Source: Microbacterium sp. BR1
GTDB lineage: Bacteria > Actinomycetota > Actinomycetes > Actinomycetales > Microbacteriaceae
Reading direction: 5' to 3'
Assembly: GCF_002812725.1 (NCBI RefSeq)
Contig: NZ_NMUN01000010.1
Span: 1 to 64,000 of the forward strand
Length of the DNA: 64,000 bases
Part shown: positions 9,008 through 17,595 of the stretch, piece after piece
Numbering within the stretch: the stretch's first letter is position 1
Layout of the letters: each line of letters starts with the position of its first letter
Notes under the pieces: generated by a model
What the model was told of the DNA's origin: nothing
The model's input: the letters and a program-made list of their open reading frames with translations, nothing else
Database searches by the model: none
Made by a program: the position numbers and the translations under genes

Positions 9008-10021
9008 TCAGCAGTTGTCGGGCAGCGGGATCGTGATCGTGGAGATGTCGAAGTCCTTGTCGATCCAGCCCATCTCGGACATGATGTCGGGGATGATCTG
9101 TGCGGGCTCATTGGCCGCGGGGAAGATGAACTTCTTGTCGTCGGCGATCGCCTGGTCGCTGAAACCGAACTCACGGAGTGCGGCTTCGTAGGCGTCCTGG
9201 TCTTCGTTCACGGCCTGCTGACCCTTGACAACGACGGCGCACTGGAAAGCTGCGACCGTGTTCGGGTTCTCGCGTGCCCAGCGCCCATTGGCGAGCCACT
9301 GCGAGTCGGGGAACTCGGCGAACATTCCGTCACCGAGGTCGAGGAGCGTCTCGGTGCTGAGTTCGTTCTTCAGCTGCAACTGCGAGGGACCGATGACGGT
9401 GACAGCGTCCACGGTGCCCTGCTCGAGCGCGGCGGGCATCTCGTTCCAGCCGAGGCTGACGAACTCGACCTTCGAGGGATCGGCACCCTCCGCGAGCATC
9501 GCGCTGGCGATCCGGCCCTGGTGACCGCTGTTCAGTCCCACGACGGCGACCTTCTTGCCCTCGAGGTCGGCAACCGAGTCGATGCCGGCGTCGGGGCGCA
9601 CCTCGACGGTCTGACCGCCGGGAACGCCGCGGATAAGCTCGCCGATGACGACCAGGTCGGCCCCCTCCATCACCGCGGGAACGGAGAAGAATCCGTTGAC
9701 CTGACCGATCGGCACGTCGCCTGAGATGATCTGGGCGAGCATCGCCGGAGCGTTCTCGGCGGGCTGGAGCGTGACGTCGATCCCGTACTCCGCGGTGAAC
9801 CCCTCGGAGGTTGCGAGCGAGAGCTGGGTGGTCGCCGCGTTCGGGTACCCGGCGACGGAGAACTCCTTGACCTCGGGCGCGGTCGGGTCGACAGACGCAG
9901 AGGTCGATGCAGTGGCTCCGGGGGTGGAGCCGCCGCAGGCGGACAGGGCGAGAGCACCGGCGGCCAAGACCGCGAGTGCCGTGGCCGCCCGGGCGGGACG
10001 GCGTGAATTGGTGGACATCAT
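9008..10021 (-). CDS. ABC substrate-binding lipoprotein, SsuA/TauA/NMT1 type
   Basis: 337 residues with a lipoprotein signal (RAATALAVLAAGALALSAC; lipobox LSAC) and a low-complexity Thr/Ser/Ala linker. The mature domain is a two-lobe type II binding protein; GLNSGHQGR and IISGDVPIGQ segments resemble the nitrate/sulfonate/taurine/thiamine-precursor group. ATG 10021 is chosen because GAGAGG is 7-8 nt upstream. First gene of an importer operon running to the dehydrogenase at 5387. Ligand unknown: no sulfonate monooxygenase is nearby, so an aromatic or aliphatic acid is as likely as a sulfonate. Confidence 0.87.
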   Translation of the reverse strand: MMSTNSRRPARAATALAVLAAGALALSACGGSTPGATASTSASVDPTAPEVKEFSVAGYPNAATTQLSLATSEGFTAEYGIDVTLQPAENAPAMLAQIISGDVPIGQVNGFFSVPAVMEGADLVVIGELIRGVPGGQTVEVRPDAGIDSVADLEGKKVAVVGLNSGHQGRIASAMLAEGADPSKVEFVSLGWNEMPAALEQGTVDAVTVIGPSQLQLKNELSTETLLDLGDGMFAEFPDSQWLANGRWARENPNTVAAFQCAVVVKGQQAVNEDQDAYEAALREFGFSDQAIADDKKFIFPAANEPAQIIPDIMSEMGWIDKDFDISTITIPLPDNC

Positions 10022-10084
10022 TGTCATGCCTCTCATCGGATGCTGGACGCGAACCGCGTTGCTATCAGATTATATGCTGTCGGG

Positions 10085-10093
10085 TGTCTTACA
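10085..10093. promoter_or_regulatory. Candidate GntR/FCD operator upstream of the importer
   Basis: TGTCTTACA has the TGT-NNN-ACA form typical of FCD-type GntR operators. It lies 64 nt upstream of the binding-protein start in an AT-richer stretch containing GCTATCAGATTATATGCTGTC. The reverse-complement version TGTAAGACA occurs at 13678-13686, next to the same GCTATCA and ATGCTGTC words. This links both promoters to the GntR regulator at 12910-13575. Confidence 0.5.
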
Positions 10094-10095
10094 GG

Positions 10096-10899
10096 TCAAC
10101 TCTCGATTGCGTCACGCCCGAATGCTTCCCGGATACGGCGCTGACGCTCCGCCACGCGCGGCCACTGCTCCGGGTGGGTGACCAGGATCTGCCTGTCGGC
10201 GCGAATGCCCTCGACCACGAGCTCGCCGACGTCCTCGGGCGTGCGCCAGTGGATCCCGGTAGGCGGTGCCACCGGGCGGTAGTCGCCGAACCCGCTCCCC
10301 GTCGCCGGGCGGAGCGCAGCCGACGTCTCCGCGATGTTCGTGCGGACGTTCGCCGGCACGAGCAGGCTCACCCCGACCGGTGTCCCTTCGAGCTCCGCGA
10401 CGAGCGCGTCCGTCAGCGCGGCGACGGCGGCCTTCGATGCCGCGTAGGCGCCGAGACCCGCGATCGGATCGAACGCCGACATCGACGCGGTATTGACGAC
10501 ATGCGCGGGCGTGCCCCGCCGCAGCATTCCGGGCAGGAAGGCGTCGATCCCGTGGATCACCCCCATCAGATTCACGTCGAGGATCCAGCGCCAGTCCTTC
10601 AGCGTGGTGTCGACGATCGATGCCGCGGGGCCGACCCCGGCGTTGTTGACGAGGACGTCGACGCCACCATGCTCCTCGGTGAGTCGCGCGGCGAGCGCGC
10701 GAAGTGCATCCGGATCGGTCACGTCCAGGGCATGAACCCCGATGGGCAGCTGGTCGGCCGCTTCCTCGAGTCGGCGCGGGTCGCGGTCGACGACCTCCAC
10801 CCGTAGACCTTGGGCATGAAGTGCCCGCGTGATCCCCCACCCGATACCCGAGGCACCGCCTGTGACAACGGCGACGCCTCCGGGCGTCAGCACCGTCAT
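10096..10899 (-). CDS. SDR family oxidoreductase
   Basis: 267-residue classical SDR. It has TGGASGIGWG near residue 14, NNAGVG near 90, a catalytic Ser in NTASMSAF, and YAASK (YxxxK). It oxidises or reduces a hydroxyl/keto group with NAD(P). Start 10899: the ATG overlaps the upstream stop (ATGA), so it is co-translated with the MDR oxidoreductase. Role inferred from context: alcohol oxidation in the same catabolic route. Confidence 0.88.
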   Translation of the reverse strand: MTVLTPGGVAVVTGGASGIGWGITRALHAQGLRVEVVDRDPRRLEEAADQLPIGVHALDVTDPDALRALAARLTEEHGGVDVLVNNAGVGPAASIVDTTLKDWRWILDVNLMGVIHGIDAFLPGMLRRGTPAHVVNTASMSAFDPIAGLGAYAASKAAVAALTDALVAELEGTPVGVSLLVPANVRTNIAETSAALRPATGSGFGDYRPVAPPTGIHWRTPEDVGELVVEGIRADRQILVTHPEQWPRVAERQRRIREAFGRDAIES

Positions 10900-11993
10900 G
10901 AGCGCGACCCGCCGCTCGCCGCGTCGACCGCGGCGTCGAGGCGAACGAGCAGTTTCGCGTTGTTCGCTCCTCGGAAGAGCTTGCCGAGCTGATCGGGGGC
11001 CGTCCCGAGGCCATCCGTCATGTCTGCGGCGTGAACGATCACGCCCTCGCGCAGCAATCGGCGGAGGTGGGAGTAGTACTCGTCCCGCTTGTGCCAGTAG
11101 TGCGCCGCCAGGAAGCCCTCGATGCGCAGATGACGCACCAGCACCCGGAACATGTTTCGCACCCCCGGCGCATCCGGGTCGTCGTAGTCCGCCATGAGCC
11201 CGCAGACCGCGATCCGGCCGCCGGCGCGCATTGCCAGGAGGGCCGCGTCGAGTGTCGCCCCACCGACATTGTCGAAATAGACGTCCACGCCGTCTGGCGC
11301 CGCGTCGTTGATGGCGGCGGCGAGATCGGGGGTGTTCTTGTAGTCCACCACCGCGTCCGCGCCGAAACCCTGGACCATCGCGCACTTGTCCGGCCCGCCC
11401 GCGATACCGATCACCCGGCAGCCGGCAGCCTTGGCGATACCGACGGCGACGCGTCCGGTCGCCCCGGCCGCGGCCGAGATCAGCACCGTTTCGCCGGAGC
11501 GGATGCGAGCGACTTCGTGGAGCCCGACCATCGCCGCGACCCCGATGTGACTGAAGATCGTGAGGTGCGCCTCGAGCGGTTCGTCGCCGTGCAGGTCCAC
11601 GAGGCGCATACGCGCGGCAGGTACGACCGCGCGCTCCTGCCACGGCACGACGCCGGCCAGCAGGTCGCCGGCCGAGATTCCCTCCGCCTGCGAGCTGATC
11701 ACGCGCACGATCGCCTCGCCCATCATGGGCGCACCCACCGAGAGCCCGTGCCCCACCTTGTCGACGAGGGTGTTGACGGGTTCGAGTTTGAGCCAGTTGC
11801 GGTTGGTCGGATCGATCGAGAGATAGAGGACGTCGACGAGCACCTCACCCGTCCGCGGCTCACGGACGAGCGTGGTGCCGAGGTCGAGAACGTCGGGGGC
11901 ATATTCTCCGCGAGCGGCTCTCGTGACCGTCAGGACAGCAGTGGAGGACGCAGTGGCGGCGTCAGTGCTGAGGGGGATGGGGTTGGCGGTCAT
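10896..11993 (-). CDS. MDR-family NADP-dependent oxidoreductase (CurA/PTGR-like)
   Basis: 365 residues, zinc-free medium-chain reductase. It has the YLSIDPTNRNWL region of the prostaglandin-reductase/CurA group, the nucleotide site AAAGATGRVAVGIAKAAGCRV and the YFDNVGG motif. These enzymes reduce the C=C of enones or act as quinone reductases. AGGAGG is well placed before the ATG. Its start region overlaps the MBL-fold gene by 32 nt. Confidence 0.87.
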   Translation of the reverse strand: MTANPIPLSTDAATASSTAVLTVTRAARGEYAPDVLDLGTTLVREPRTGEVLVDVLYLSIDPTNRNWLKLEPVNTLVDKVGHGLSVGAPMMGEAIVRVISSQAEGISAGDLLAGVVPWQERAVVPAARMRLVDLHGDEPLEAHLTIFSHIGVAAMVGLHEVARIRSGETVLISAAAGATGRVAVGIAKAAGCRVIGIAGGPDKCAMVQGFGADAVVDYKNTPDLAAAINDAAPDGVDVYFDNVGGATLDAALLAMRAGGRIAVCGLMADYDDPDAPGVRNMFRVLVRHLRIEGFLAAHYWHKRDEYYSHLRRLLREGVIVHAADMTDGLGTAPDQLGKLFRGANNAKLLVRLDAAVDAASGGSRS

Positions 11994-12855
11994 GGGATCC
12001 TCCTGGTGCGACCCTCGCGGGTGTTGGTGTGGTGTGGGGCAGCGGACTCACGACGCTCGCGTGGGTGCGCAGCGGCCCCGTGAGCGGCGGGAACCGCTCG
12101 AGGACTCCCGGCTCGTGACCGGCGAGTACGACCGAGTCGCGACGCGCGCGGATACTTCCGAACGTCGCGTACGACGCTTCGAGGTTGGTCATGTGACGAA
12201 ACGGCATGTCGCACTCGACCTCTTCGTCGAAGTGCGCAGCGTCGGATGCGAGGAGCACAGAACCCTCGAGCGTGGCGACCTCTACCATCAGGAGCCCGGG
12301 CGTGTGCCCAGCCCCCGGTACGAGCCGCACCCCGGGGGCGAGCTCCAGCCCCGAGGCAGTCAGGTCCAACCGCCCCTCCGCGTGGACATTCGCGAGCGCG
12401 GCGAGGTCGTCCTCGTCGATGAGGTGGCGGAACAGCAGCGGTGCGGATGCATCGCCCGCCCAGAATCCGTACTCCCGCTGCGACATGATGAAACGCGCCC
12501 GCGGGAAGGCCGCCACATGGCCCGTGTGATCCCAGTGGGCGTGCGTGATGACGATGTCGCCCGTGAACGTCGCGGGCTCGACCCCCAGCTGGCGCCAGAT
12601 CTCCACCGGGTCGCACAGCACTTCTCGGCCCCTCTGCTGTGCTGCACGGGCCGAGTATCCGAGGTCGATCAGGATCGTGCGCGCGTGGTTGCGCACGACC
12701 CAGAAGTAGTAGTCGATGCGCATGGGCGCATCGACCTGACCGTAGTCGTCGTAGTTCAGGTACAGCTGCGATCGGCTGCTTTCGCGGGTTCCATGGCGGA
12801 CGATGATGACCTCGTAGACATCATCACGGCGCGCCACCGTCGGCTCGGGTTCCAC
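11962..12855 (-). CDS. MBL-fold metallohydrolase, N-acyl-homoserine-lactonase (AttM/AiiA-like) family
   Basis: 297 residues. The metallo-beta-lactamase motif HAHWDH lies at ~105-110, a second His follows in GAGHTPG, the bridging Asp is in LASDAAH, and a final AGHEPG block is present. The two-metal site opens lactones. Position among oxidoreductases makes a catabolic lactonase more likely than quorum quenching. The GTG start at 12855 has a GGAGGA element that is rather close, so a start a few codons later is possible. The C-terminal ~20 residues are low-complexity and overlap the next gene. Confidence 0.82.
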   Translation of the reverse strand: MEPEPTVARRDDVYEVIIVRHGTRESSRSQLYLNYDDYGQVDAPMRIDYYFWVVRNHARTILIDLGYSARAAQQRGREVLCDPVEIWRQLGVEPATFTGDIVITHAHWDHTGHVAAFPRARFIMSQREYGFWAGDASAPLLFRHLIDEDDLAALANVHAEGRLDLTASGLELAPGVRLVPGAGHTPGLLMVEVATLEGSVLLASDAAHFDEEVECDMPFRHMTNLEASYATFGSIRARRDSVVLAGHEPGVLERFPPLTGPLRTHASVVSPLPHTTPTPARVAPGGSHDRQPHPPQH

Positions 12856-12909
12856 TCCTCCACGATAGCCGAAGCTGTCTGCTAGCTGAATGGTCGGGGC
12901 GGTCGCCGG

Positions 12910-13575
12910 TCAGATCGCCGGGCGCGAGCGCGCCATCGCTTCACCGGCGCGCCGGACGTGCTCGACCGCCGCCTGCCGGGCACCCTCGGCGTCAGCCGTC
13001 GAGATGCGCTCGAAGATCTGCTCGAACTCGTCGAGGGATGCCGCCGCGCGGCCGGGCACGGCGAGCGTCGTGGCACGCAACTGAGCGATGCGCACCTGCA
13101 TTCCCTGCACAGTCCGCTCGAGGAAGGGATTTCCCGAGCCTTCGAAGAGGACGCGGTAGAAGTCGGCCTGCGCGTCGAGGATCTGCTTGCTCGACTTCTC
13201 CCCGCGTATCGCTGTTGCCAGCTCGCGAAGGGCTGACCGAAGCGCGTCGCTCTGCTCGGCCGTGGCACGCTCCGTGAACAGTCGCGCAGCCAGTCCTTCG
13301 AGCTCAGCGCGCACCTCGTACACCTGCGCTGCTTCTTCCGCCGAGATGACGCGCACGATCGTCCCGCGGCCGTTCTGCGACTCGACCAGGCCCTCCGCCT
13401 CCAACTGACGCAGAGCCTCGCGAACGGACGGGCGACTCGCCTGCGTCAGCTCGCAGAGGTTCCTCTCCACGAGGAGCTGACCGGGTGCGAATTCGAGGCT
13501 GACTATCGCGGAGCGCAGAATTCCGGCGATCTGGTCACGGATCGGCGGGTGGCGAGTGACGGCCATGTTGGACAT
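12910..13575 (-). CDS. GntR-family transcriptional regulator, FCD domain
   Basis: 221 residues. The N-terminal winged helix (~8-75) has the signature RNLCELTQASRPSVREALRQLE and wing EGLVESQNGRGTIV. The C-terminal all-helical FCD ligand domain (~85-215) follows. FCD regulators usually respond to a pathway acid. Divergent from the carboxymuconolactone-decarboxylase-like gene, with a candidate TGT-NNN-ACA operator between them and a second one upstream of the importer. Predicted local repressor of the 5.4-15.3 kb genes. Confidence 0.88.
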   Translation of the reverse strand: MSNMAVTRHPPIRDQIAGILRSAIVSLEFAPGQLLVERNLCELTQASRPSVREALRQLEAEGLVESQNGRGTIVRVISAEEAAQVYEVRAELEGLAARLFTERATAEQSDALRSALRELATAIRGEKSSKQILDAQADFYRVLFEGSGNPFLERTVQGMQVRIAQLRATTLAVPGRAAASLDEFEQIFERISTADAEGARQAAVEHVRRAGEAMARSRPAI

Positions 13576-13677
13576 TCGGGCTCTCTTCCCTCGAACCGAG
13601 ATGCCTGAAGGCTATCAAGCTCCGGGACTCTCGTCAGACAGCCTGTCACCTTACGGGACTTCGATTGCGAATATTTT

Positions 13678-13686
13678 TGTAAGACA
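13678..13686. promoter_or_regulatory. Candidate GntR/FCD operator in the divergent promoter
   Basis: TGTAAGACA (TGT-NNN-ACA) lies between gntR and the CMD-like gene, 53 nt before the latter's start. A second palindrome GACAG-C-CTGTC sits near 13637-13647. The reverse complement of this stretch (GCTATCATGCTGTC then TTACA) matches the importer promoter at 10060-10093. Confidence 0.5.
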
Positions 13687-13738
13687 GCATGATAGCTATC
13701 GGACCGTCGACCAGGGCGGCCCTGATCGAGGAGCCACA

Positions 13739-14149
13739 ATGACGAGCACCGACACCCACGCCCAGACCTACGAATCCGGCCTCGGCATCCGACGCGAGGT
13801 GATCGGTGCCGACTACGTCGAACGCTCCTTGGCCTCGGCGACCGACTTCACCCGTCCGATCCAGGAACTCGTGACCGAATACTGCTGGGGAACGGTCTGG
13901 TCGCGCGAGGGCCTTGGCCGACGGGAGCGGTCCATGATCAATCTGGCGATGCTCACCGCGCTCAATCGCGGACACGAATTCGCCGTCCACGTGCGCGGTG
14001 CCCTCCGCAACGGCGTGAGCGTGGACGAAATCCGTGAGGTCTTGATGCAGACGGCGATCTACGTCGGGGTACCCGCGGCGCTCGAATCGTTCCGCATCGC
14101 GGCCGAAGCGATCACGGCGTACGAGGCCGAGACCGCCGCCGACTCCTAG
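13739..14149 (+). CDS. Carboxymuconolactone decarboxylase-like protein
   Basis: 136 residues, typical of 4-carboxymuconolactone decarboxylase (PcaC-type, ~130). It shows the VTEYCWGTVWSREGLGRRER pattern, the LNRGHEFAVHVRGALRNGVS segment that carries the active-site His/Arg region, and a helical C-terminus. No redox CxxC is present, which favours decarboxylase over AhpD peroxidase. GAGGAG lies 6-11 nt upstream of the ATG. The complete beta-ketoadipate pathway is not nearby, so the substrate may be another lactone or keto acid. Confidence 0.85.
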   Translation: MTSTDTHAQTYESGLGIRREVIGADYVERSLASATDFTRPIQELVTEYCWGTVWSREGLGRRERSMINLAMLTALNRGHEFAVHVRGALRNGVSVDEIREVLMQTAIYVGVPAALESFRIAAEAITAYEAETAADS

Positions 14150-14177
14150 AAGCCCCAGAATCGATCAGGTGCACCAC

Positions 14178-15338
14178 ATGATGACTCACCCCCTCCCCGA
14201 CGTGGACGCGACCCGCCTCGAGGCCATCACCGCCGCCGTACGAGCCGACATCGAATCGGGGCTCTACTACGGAGCCTCCATCAAGGTGGCGCGGCATGGA
14301 TCGCTCGTGCTCGACATCACCGAGGGCTCGTCGGATGAGCGGGGCACACGGCCTATCGCAGAAGATTCCGTCTTCAGCATCTTCTCCATCACCAAGGCGT
14401 TCGTGAACGTTCTCGTGCTGCGCTGGGTCGAGCTCGGGCGTCTCGCGCTGACCACCAAGATGGTCGACGTCATCCCCGAGTTCGCGGGTGAGCCGCGCGA
14501 ACGCGCCACGATCTTCCATTTCCTGACACACACGACGGGTATGCCGGGTGTGTGGGAACCCGCGCCCGACCTCCTGCTGGACGTGCTGGAAGAGACGGTC
14601 GGTCATGTGGTCCGCCTCGTCCACGGGGTCGTCGAGCCCGGCACGCGGTGCGACTACTCGCCGATGGCCAACCACGCGCTCCTCGCAGCCGCCCTCGTGC
14701 GGACGGACCCCGCCGGGCGGGACATCGCGACCATCATGCGCGAGGAGCTCTTCGATCCCCTCGGAATGAGCGACACCGCTCTCGGAATCAAGTCCTGGAT
14801 GCGCGAACGCCACATCGAGCCCGAGATGCGCGGAGTCGTGCCGATCCGCTCACTGTCGCGCACCACTCCCGGGGACTTCGGACTCCACCTGGCCGAATCG
14901 AACGAGTCCGCCTGGGCGGGGGGCGCGTCGACTGCGGCCGACCTGCTGCTTTTCGCCGAGATGCTCCGCCGCGAGGGCGCCGCCCCCGGCGGATCGATCA
15001 TCTCGCCCACGACAATGCGGCGCGCGCGCACGAACTGGACCGGCGACATGCCGAACGAGCTGTATCGAGTCGTCGCGCTCCGCGCAGGCTACGAGGTGCC
15101 GCCCGCCTACCTCGGGCTCGGGTTCAACGTCCGCGGCGACCGCATGGTCAACACGCAGCTGGGGACACTCACGTCGCCGCAGACGTTCGGCAACTACGGC
15201 GCGGGCAGTGCCCTGTACTGGGTCGACCCCGAGCTCGACGTGACGTTCGTCGGTCTCACCGCGGGCCTCCTTCCACAGGCAGCGAACATCGCCCGCTTCC
15301 AGCGACTTTCCGACATGGTCGTCGGCGCGATGCGCTGA
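14178..15338 (+). CDS. Serine hydrolase/esterase, beta-lactamase (EstB-type) family
   Basis: 386 residues of the class C beta-lactamase/family VIII esterase fold. The nucleophile motif SITK lies at ~70-73 in VFSIFSITKAF, the HTTGMPG segment follows, CDYSPMAN supplies the Tyr motif, and GNYGAGSALYWVDP sits near the C-terminus. No signal peptide, so it is cytoplasmic and probably an ester or lactone hydrolase, not an antibiotic enzyme. ATG 14178 is chosen because AGGTG is 6 nt upstream; GTG 14169 and ATG 14181 also exist. It lies 28 nt after the decarboxylase-like gene, probably the same transcript. Confidence 0.85.
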   Translation: MMTHPLPDVDATRLEAITAAVRADIESGLYYGASIKVARHGSLVLDITEGSSDERGTRPIAEDSVFSIFSITKAFVNVLVLRWVELGRLALTTKMVDVIPEFAGEPRERATIFHFLTHTTGMPGVWEPAPDLLLDVLEETVGHVVRLVHGVVEPGTRCDYSPMANHALLAAALVRTDPAGRDIATIMREELFDPLGMSDTALGIKSWMRERHIEPEMRGVVPIRSLSRTTPGDFGLHLAESNESAWAGGASTAADLLLFAEMLRREGAAPGGSIISPTTMRRARTNWTGDMPNELYRVVALRAGYEVPPAYLGLGFNVRGDRMVNTQLGTLTSPQTFGNYGAGSALYWVDPELDVTFVGLTAGLLPQAANIARFQRLSDMVVGAMR

Positions 15339-15355
15339 CGACCACCGAACGCACG

Positions 15356-15392
15356 GACGACGGCCCGCCACACATCGTGGCGGGCCGTCGTC
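15356..15392. terminator. Perfect bidirectional terminator
   Basis: Arms 15356-15371 and 15377-15392 form a perfect 16-bp GC-rich stem around a 5-nt loop. It lies exactly between the stops of the convergent esterase (15338) and P450 (15394) genes. Confidence 0.8.
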
Positions 15393-15393
15393 G

Positions 15394-17595
15394 TCATGCG
15401 TCGATCGCGACCTCGGCCGACTGGGCGCGCGATACGCAGAGCATCATCGACTCGTTCGCGCGACGCTCGGCCGGGGTCAGGATCGCGTCTCGGTGATCGA
15501 CCGCCCCGGCGACGACGCGTGCCTCGCACGACCCGCACGTGCCCTCGCGGCACGAATAGGGCCACGACACCCCGGCCCCGAGAACCGCGTCGAGAGCCGA
15601 CACCTCGGCGGGCACGTCGATCTCCTCGCCCGACGCGGCGAGGATGAGCCGGAACGGCCGTCGGGGCGCATCCAGGGCCGCGCGGTCCGGTTCGAAGCGT
15701 TCGAAATGGATCGCGTCATCGGGCCAGGACGAATCGCCGATCGCCGCCAGCAGGCCGGCCGGCCCGCACGCGTACAGCAGGCTGCCCGCTCGATGAGTGC
15801 CCACGATGTCGTGGATGAGCGGACGGCCCGTCTCGCCCGTGTTCACGAGGGTCAGGCGTTCAGTCGGCAGGTCGGCCAGCTCGTTCCGGAAGGCATGACC
15901 CTCGGACGACCGGGCGAGGTAGACGAGGGTCCAGTCGATGCCGCGAGCCTGCGCCTCCCGGACCATCGGCAGGATGGCGGTGATGCCGATCCCCCCGGCG
16001 ACGAACCGATAGGCCGTCGCCGGTGCCAGGCCGAAGGTGTTGCGAGGGCCACGGAGCTGCACAGCGTCGCCCACGCGCAACCGCTCGTGCACGTACAGGG
16101 AACCACCGGATCCGGTCGACTCGCGCAGCACGGCGACGCGGTAGACCGTACGATCCTCCGTGGGGCCGCACAGGGAGTACTGACGCGCCCCGACCTCGGG
16201 CAGGAGCAGGTCGACATGGGCGCCAGCCGACCACACCGGCAGGTCGCCGCCGTCCGCCGCACGCATCCGGAGCGAGAGGATGTCCGCACCGACCGGCTCG
16301 ATCCCGTCGACGACGCAGTCGATGACCTGCTCTCCCGGCCGGAGCGCAGCGGTGCCGTCGGCCGGAGCCTCCGGCCGCTCTTCCGAGGTCTGCAAGACCG
16401 ATCGCCCGACTCGCCGCGCGGGTCCGAGATCCACCACGAGCTCCGTCGTCTCGCTGACGGCGTTGGTACTGCGCCGTTTCCACCCACCCGTGAGCTCGAG
16501 GTCGGGATAGCGCTCCGCAACGGCGTCGAGAGCCTCTTCGATCTCCATCCGAGCGAGGTTCTGCCCGAGGCAGTTGTAGGGGCCGGCGCCGAACATGAGC
16601 GGTCGCGTCGCCGGACGATCCCACCGATAGACGTCCGGCTCGTCGAAGAACTCCGGATCCCGTTGACCCGCTCGCGCGGAGACGAAGACCCACGAGCCCT
16701 CCGGGATGACCACGTCGTCGATCCGGACGTCCGTCGACGCCAGGCGGAAGATGGTGCCGAAACGCGGGTGGAGGCGGATCGCCTCTTCGATGGCCGCGCC
16801 GCGCATTGATCGGTCGCCGACGAGCCGCCGCCACCTCTCGGGCTCTGTCAGCAGGAGCCCGAACGTGTTGCCCATCTGGTGCGCGGTGTTGTCGACGCTC
16901 GCTTGGAGCAGCGCGAACGACTGGGCGACCAGCTGCTCCTCCGTCATCAGACCGTCCTGTTGCTGCCGGATCATCACGGAGGTGAAGTCGTCGCCGAGGT
17001 CCGCGCGCCGCGCGTCCAGGTGCGTCCGCACGATGTCGACCGATTCGAGGATCGCCGCTTCGGCCTCCTCCCTGCGGCGCGTGTCCACGTTCAACAGCGT
17101 GCCGAGCACCGAATCCGCGATCCGGATGACCGTGCCCGACTCGGAGTGCGGGATCGAGACCAGCTCGCAGTAGGTGCGCGCCGGGATCTCCCAACACAGC
17201 CGCATCAGGTCCCAGTGCGTCGGATCCGTCACGGAGTCCAGAACCGACTCGGCGACCTCGCGAATGGCGGCACGCAACCGCGCGACCTGGCTGGGTCGGA
17301 ACAGGGCGCCCATCGAGGCACGCATCTGTCTGCGCTCCTCGCCCTCCTTGTTGGTGATGCCCATGTCCATGTAGCGCCGCGCCTCGCCCGAGATGCCGAG
17401 CTGATCGAGGCGGTACTGGAACGACGGGCCCTTGAGCAGATCGGGATGCTCGAGCACCTGCATCCCCTGGTCGTAACCGAACACCTCAATTCCGCGATCG
17501 CTCCTCGCGGCCCATCCGCGTGCGGCGTTCGCGCGGAGGTCATCGACATCGGTGAGGTCGCCGAACACCTCGGGCAGTGCGTCGAGCGCGCTCAC
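15394..17595 (-). CDS. Self-sufficient cytochrome P450 fused to FMN/2Fe-2S reductase
   Basis: 733 residues in two parts. P450 domain ~1-395: ExxR in EAIR at 271-274 and heme motif FGAGPYNCLG with Cys342. The I-helix reads ASVDNT at 232-237 instead of the usual AGxDTT. Reductase ~425-733 is of the phthalate-dioxygenase-reductase type: RQYSL at 471-475 for flavin, GGIGIT at 534-539 for NAD(P), and a plant-type 2Fe-2S domain with Cys682, 687, 690 and 720. The layout matches class VII (CYP116B/P450RhF-like) enzymes, which need no separate redox partner. The usual His two before the heme Cys is Tyr. GTG start overlaps the SDR stop (GTGA). Substrate unknown. Confidence 0.9.
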   Translation of the reverse strand: MSALDALPEVFGDLTDVDDLRANAARGWAARSDRGIEVFGYDQGMQVLEHPDLLKGPSFQYRLDQLGISGEARRYMDMGITNKEGEERRQMRASMGALFRPSQVARLRAAIREVAESVLDSVTDPTHWDLMRLCWEIPARTYCELVSIPHSESGTVIRIADSVLGTLLNVDTRRREEAEAAILESVDIVRTHLDARRADLGDDFTSVMIRQQQDGLMTEEQLVAQSFALLQASVDNTAHQMGNTFGLLLTEPERWRRLVGDRSMRGAAIEEAIRLHPRFGTIFRLASTDVRIDDVVIPEGSWVFVSARAGQRDPEFFDEPDVYRWDRPATRPLMFGAGPYNCLGQNLARMEIEEALDAVAERYPDLELTGGWKRRSTNAVSETTELVVDLGPARRVGRSVLQTSEERPEAPADGTAALRPGEQVIDCVVDGIEPVGADILSLRMRAADGGDLPVWSAGAHVDLLLPEVGARQYSLCGPTEDRTVYRVAVLRESTGSGGSLYVHERLRVGDAVQLRGPRNTFGLAPATAYRFVAGGIGITAILPMVREAQARGIDWTLVYLARSSEGHAFRNELADLPTERLTLVNTGETGRPLIHDIVGTHRAGSLLYACGPAGLLAAIGDSSWPDDAIHFERFEPDRAALDAPRRPFRLILAASGEEIDVPAEVSALDAVLGAGVSWPYSCREGTCGSCEARVVAGAVDHRDAILTPAERRANESMMLCVSRAQSAEVAIDA

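Noticed and set aside
12910..12990. GC-rich repeats near the GntR gene end as a terminator
   Set aside because: No continuous stem longer than 6 bp could be drawn by eye.
15860..17197. Second long minus-strand frame inside the P450-reductase gene
   Set aside because: Translation is Arg/Gly/Pro-rich and lacks motifs; the overlapping frame has all P450 and ferredoxin signatures.
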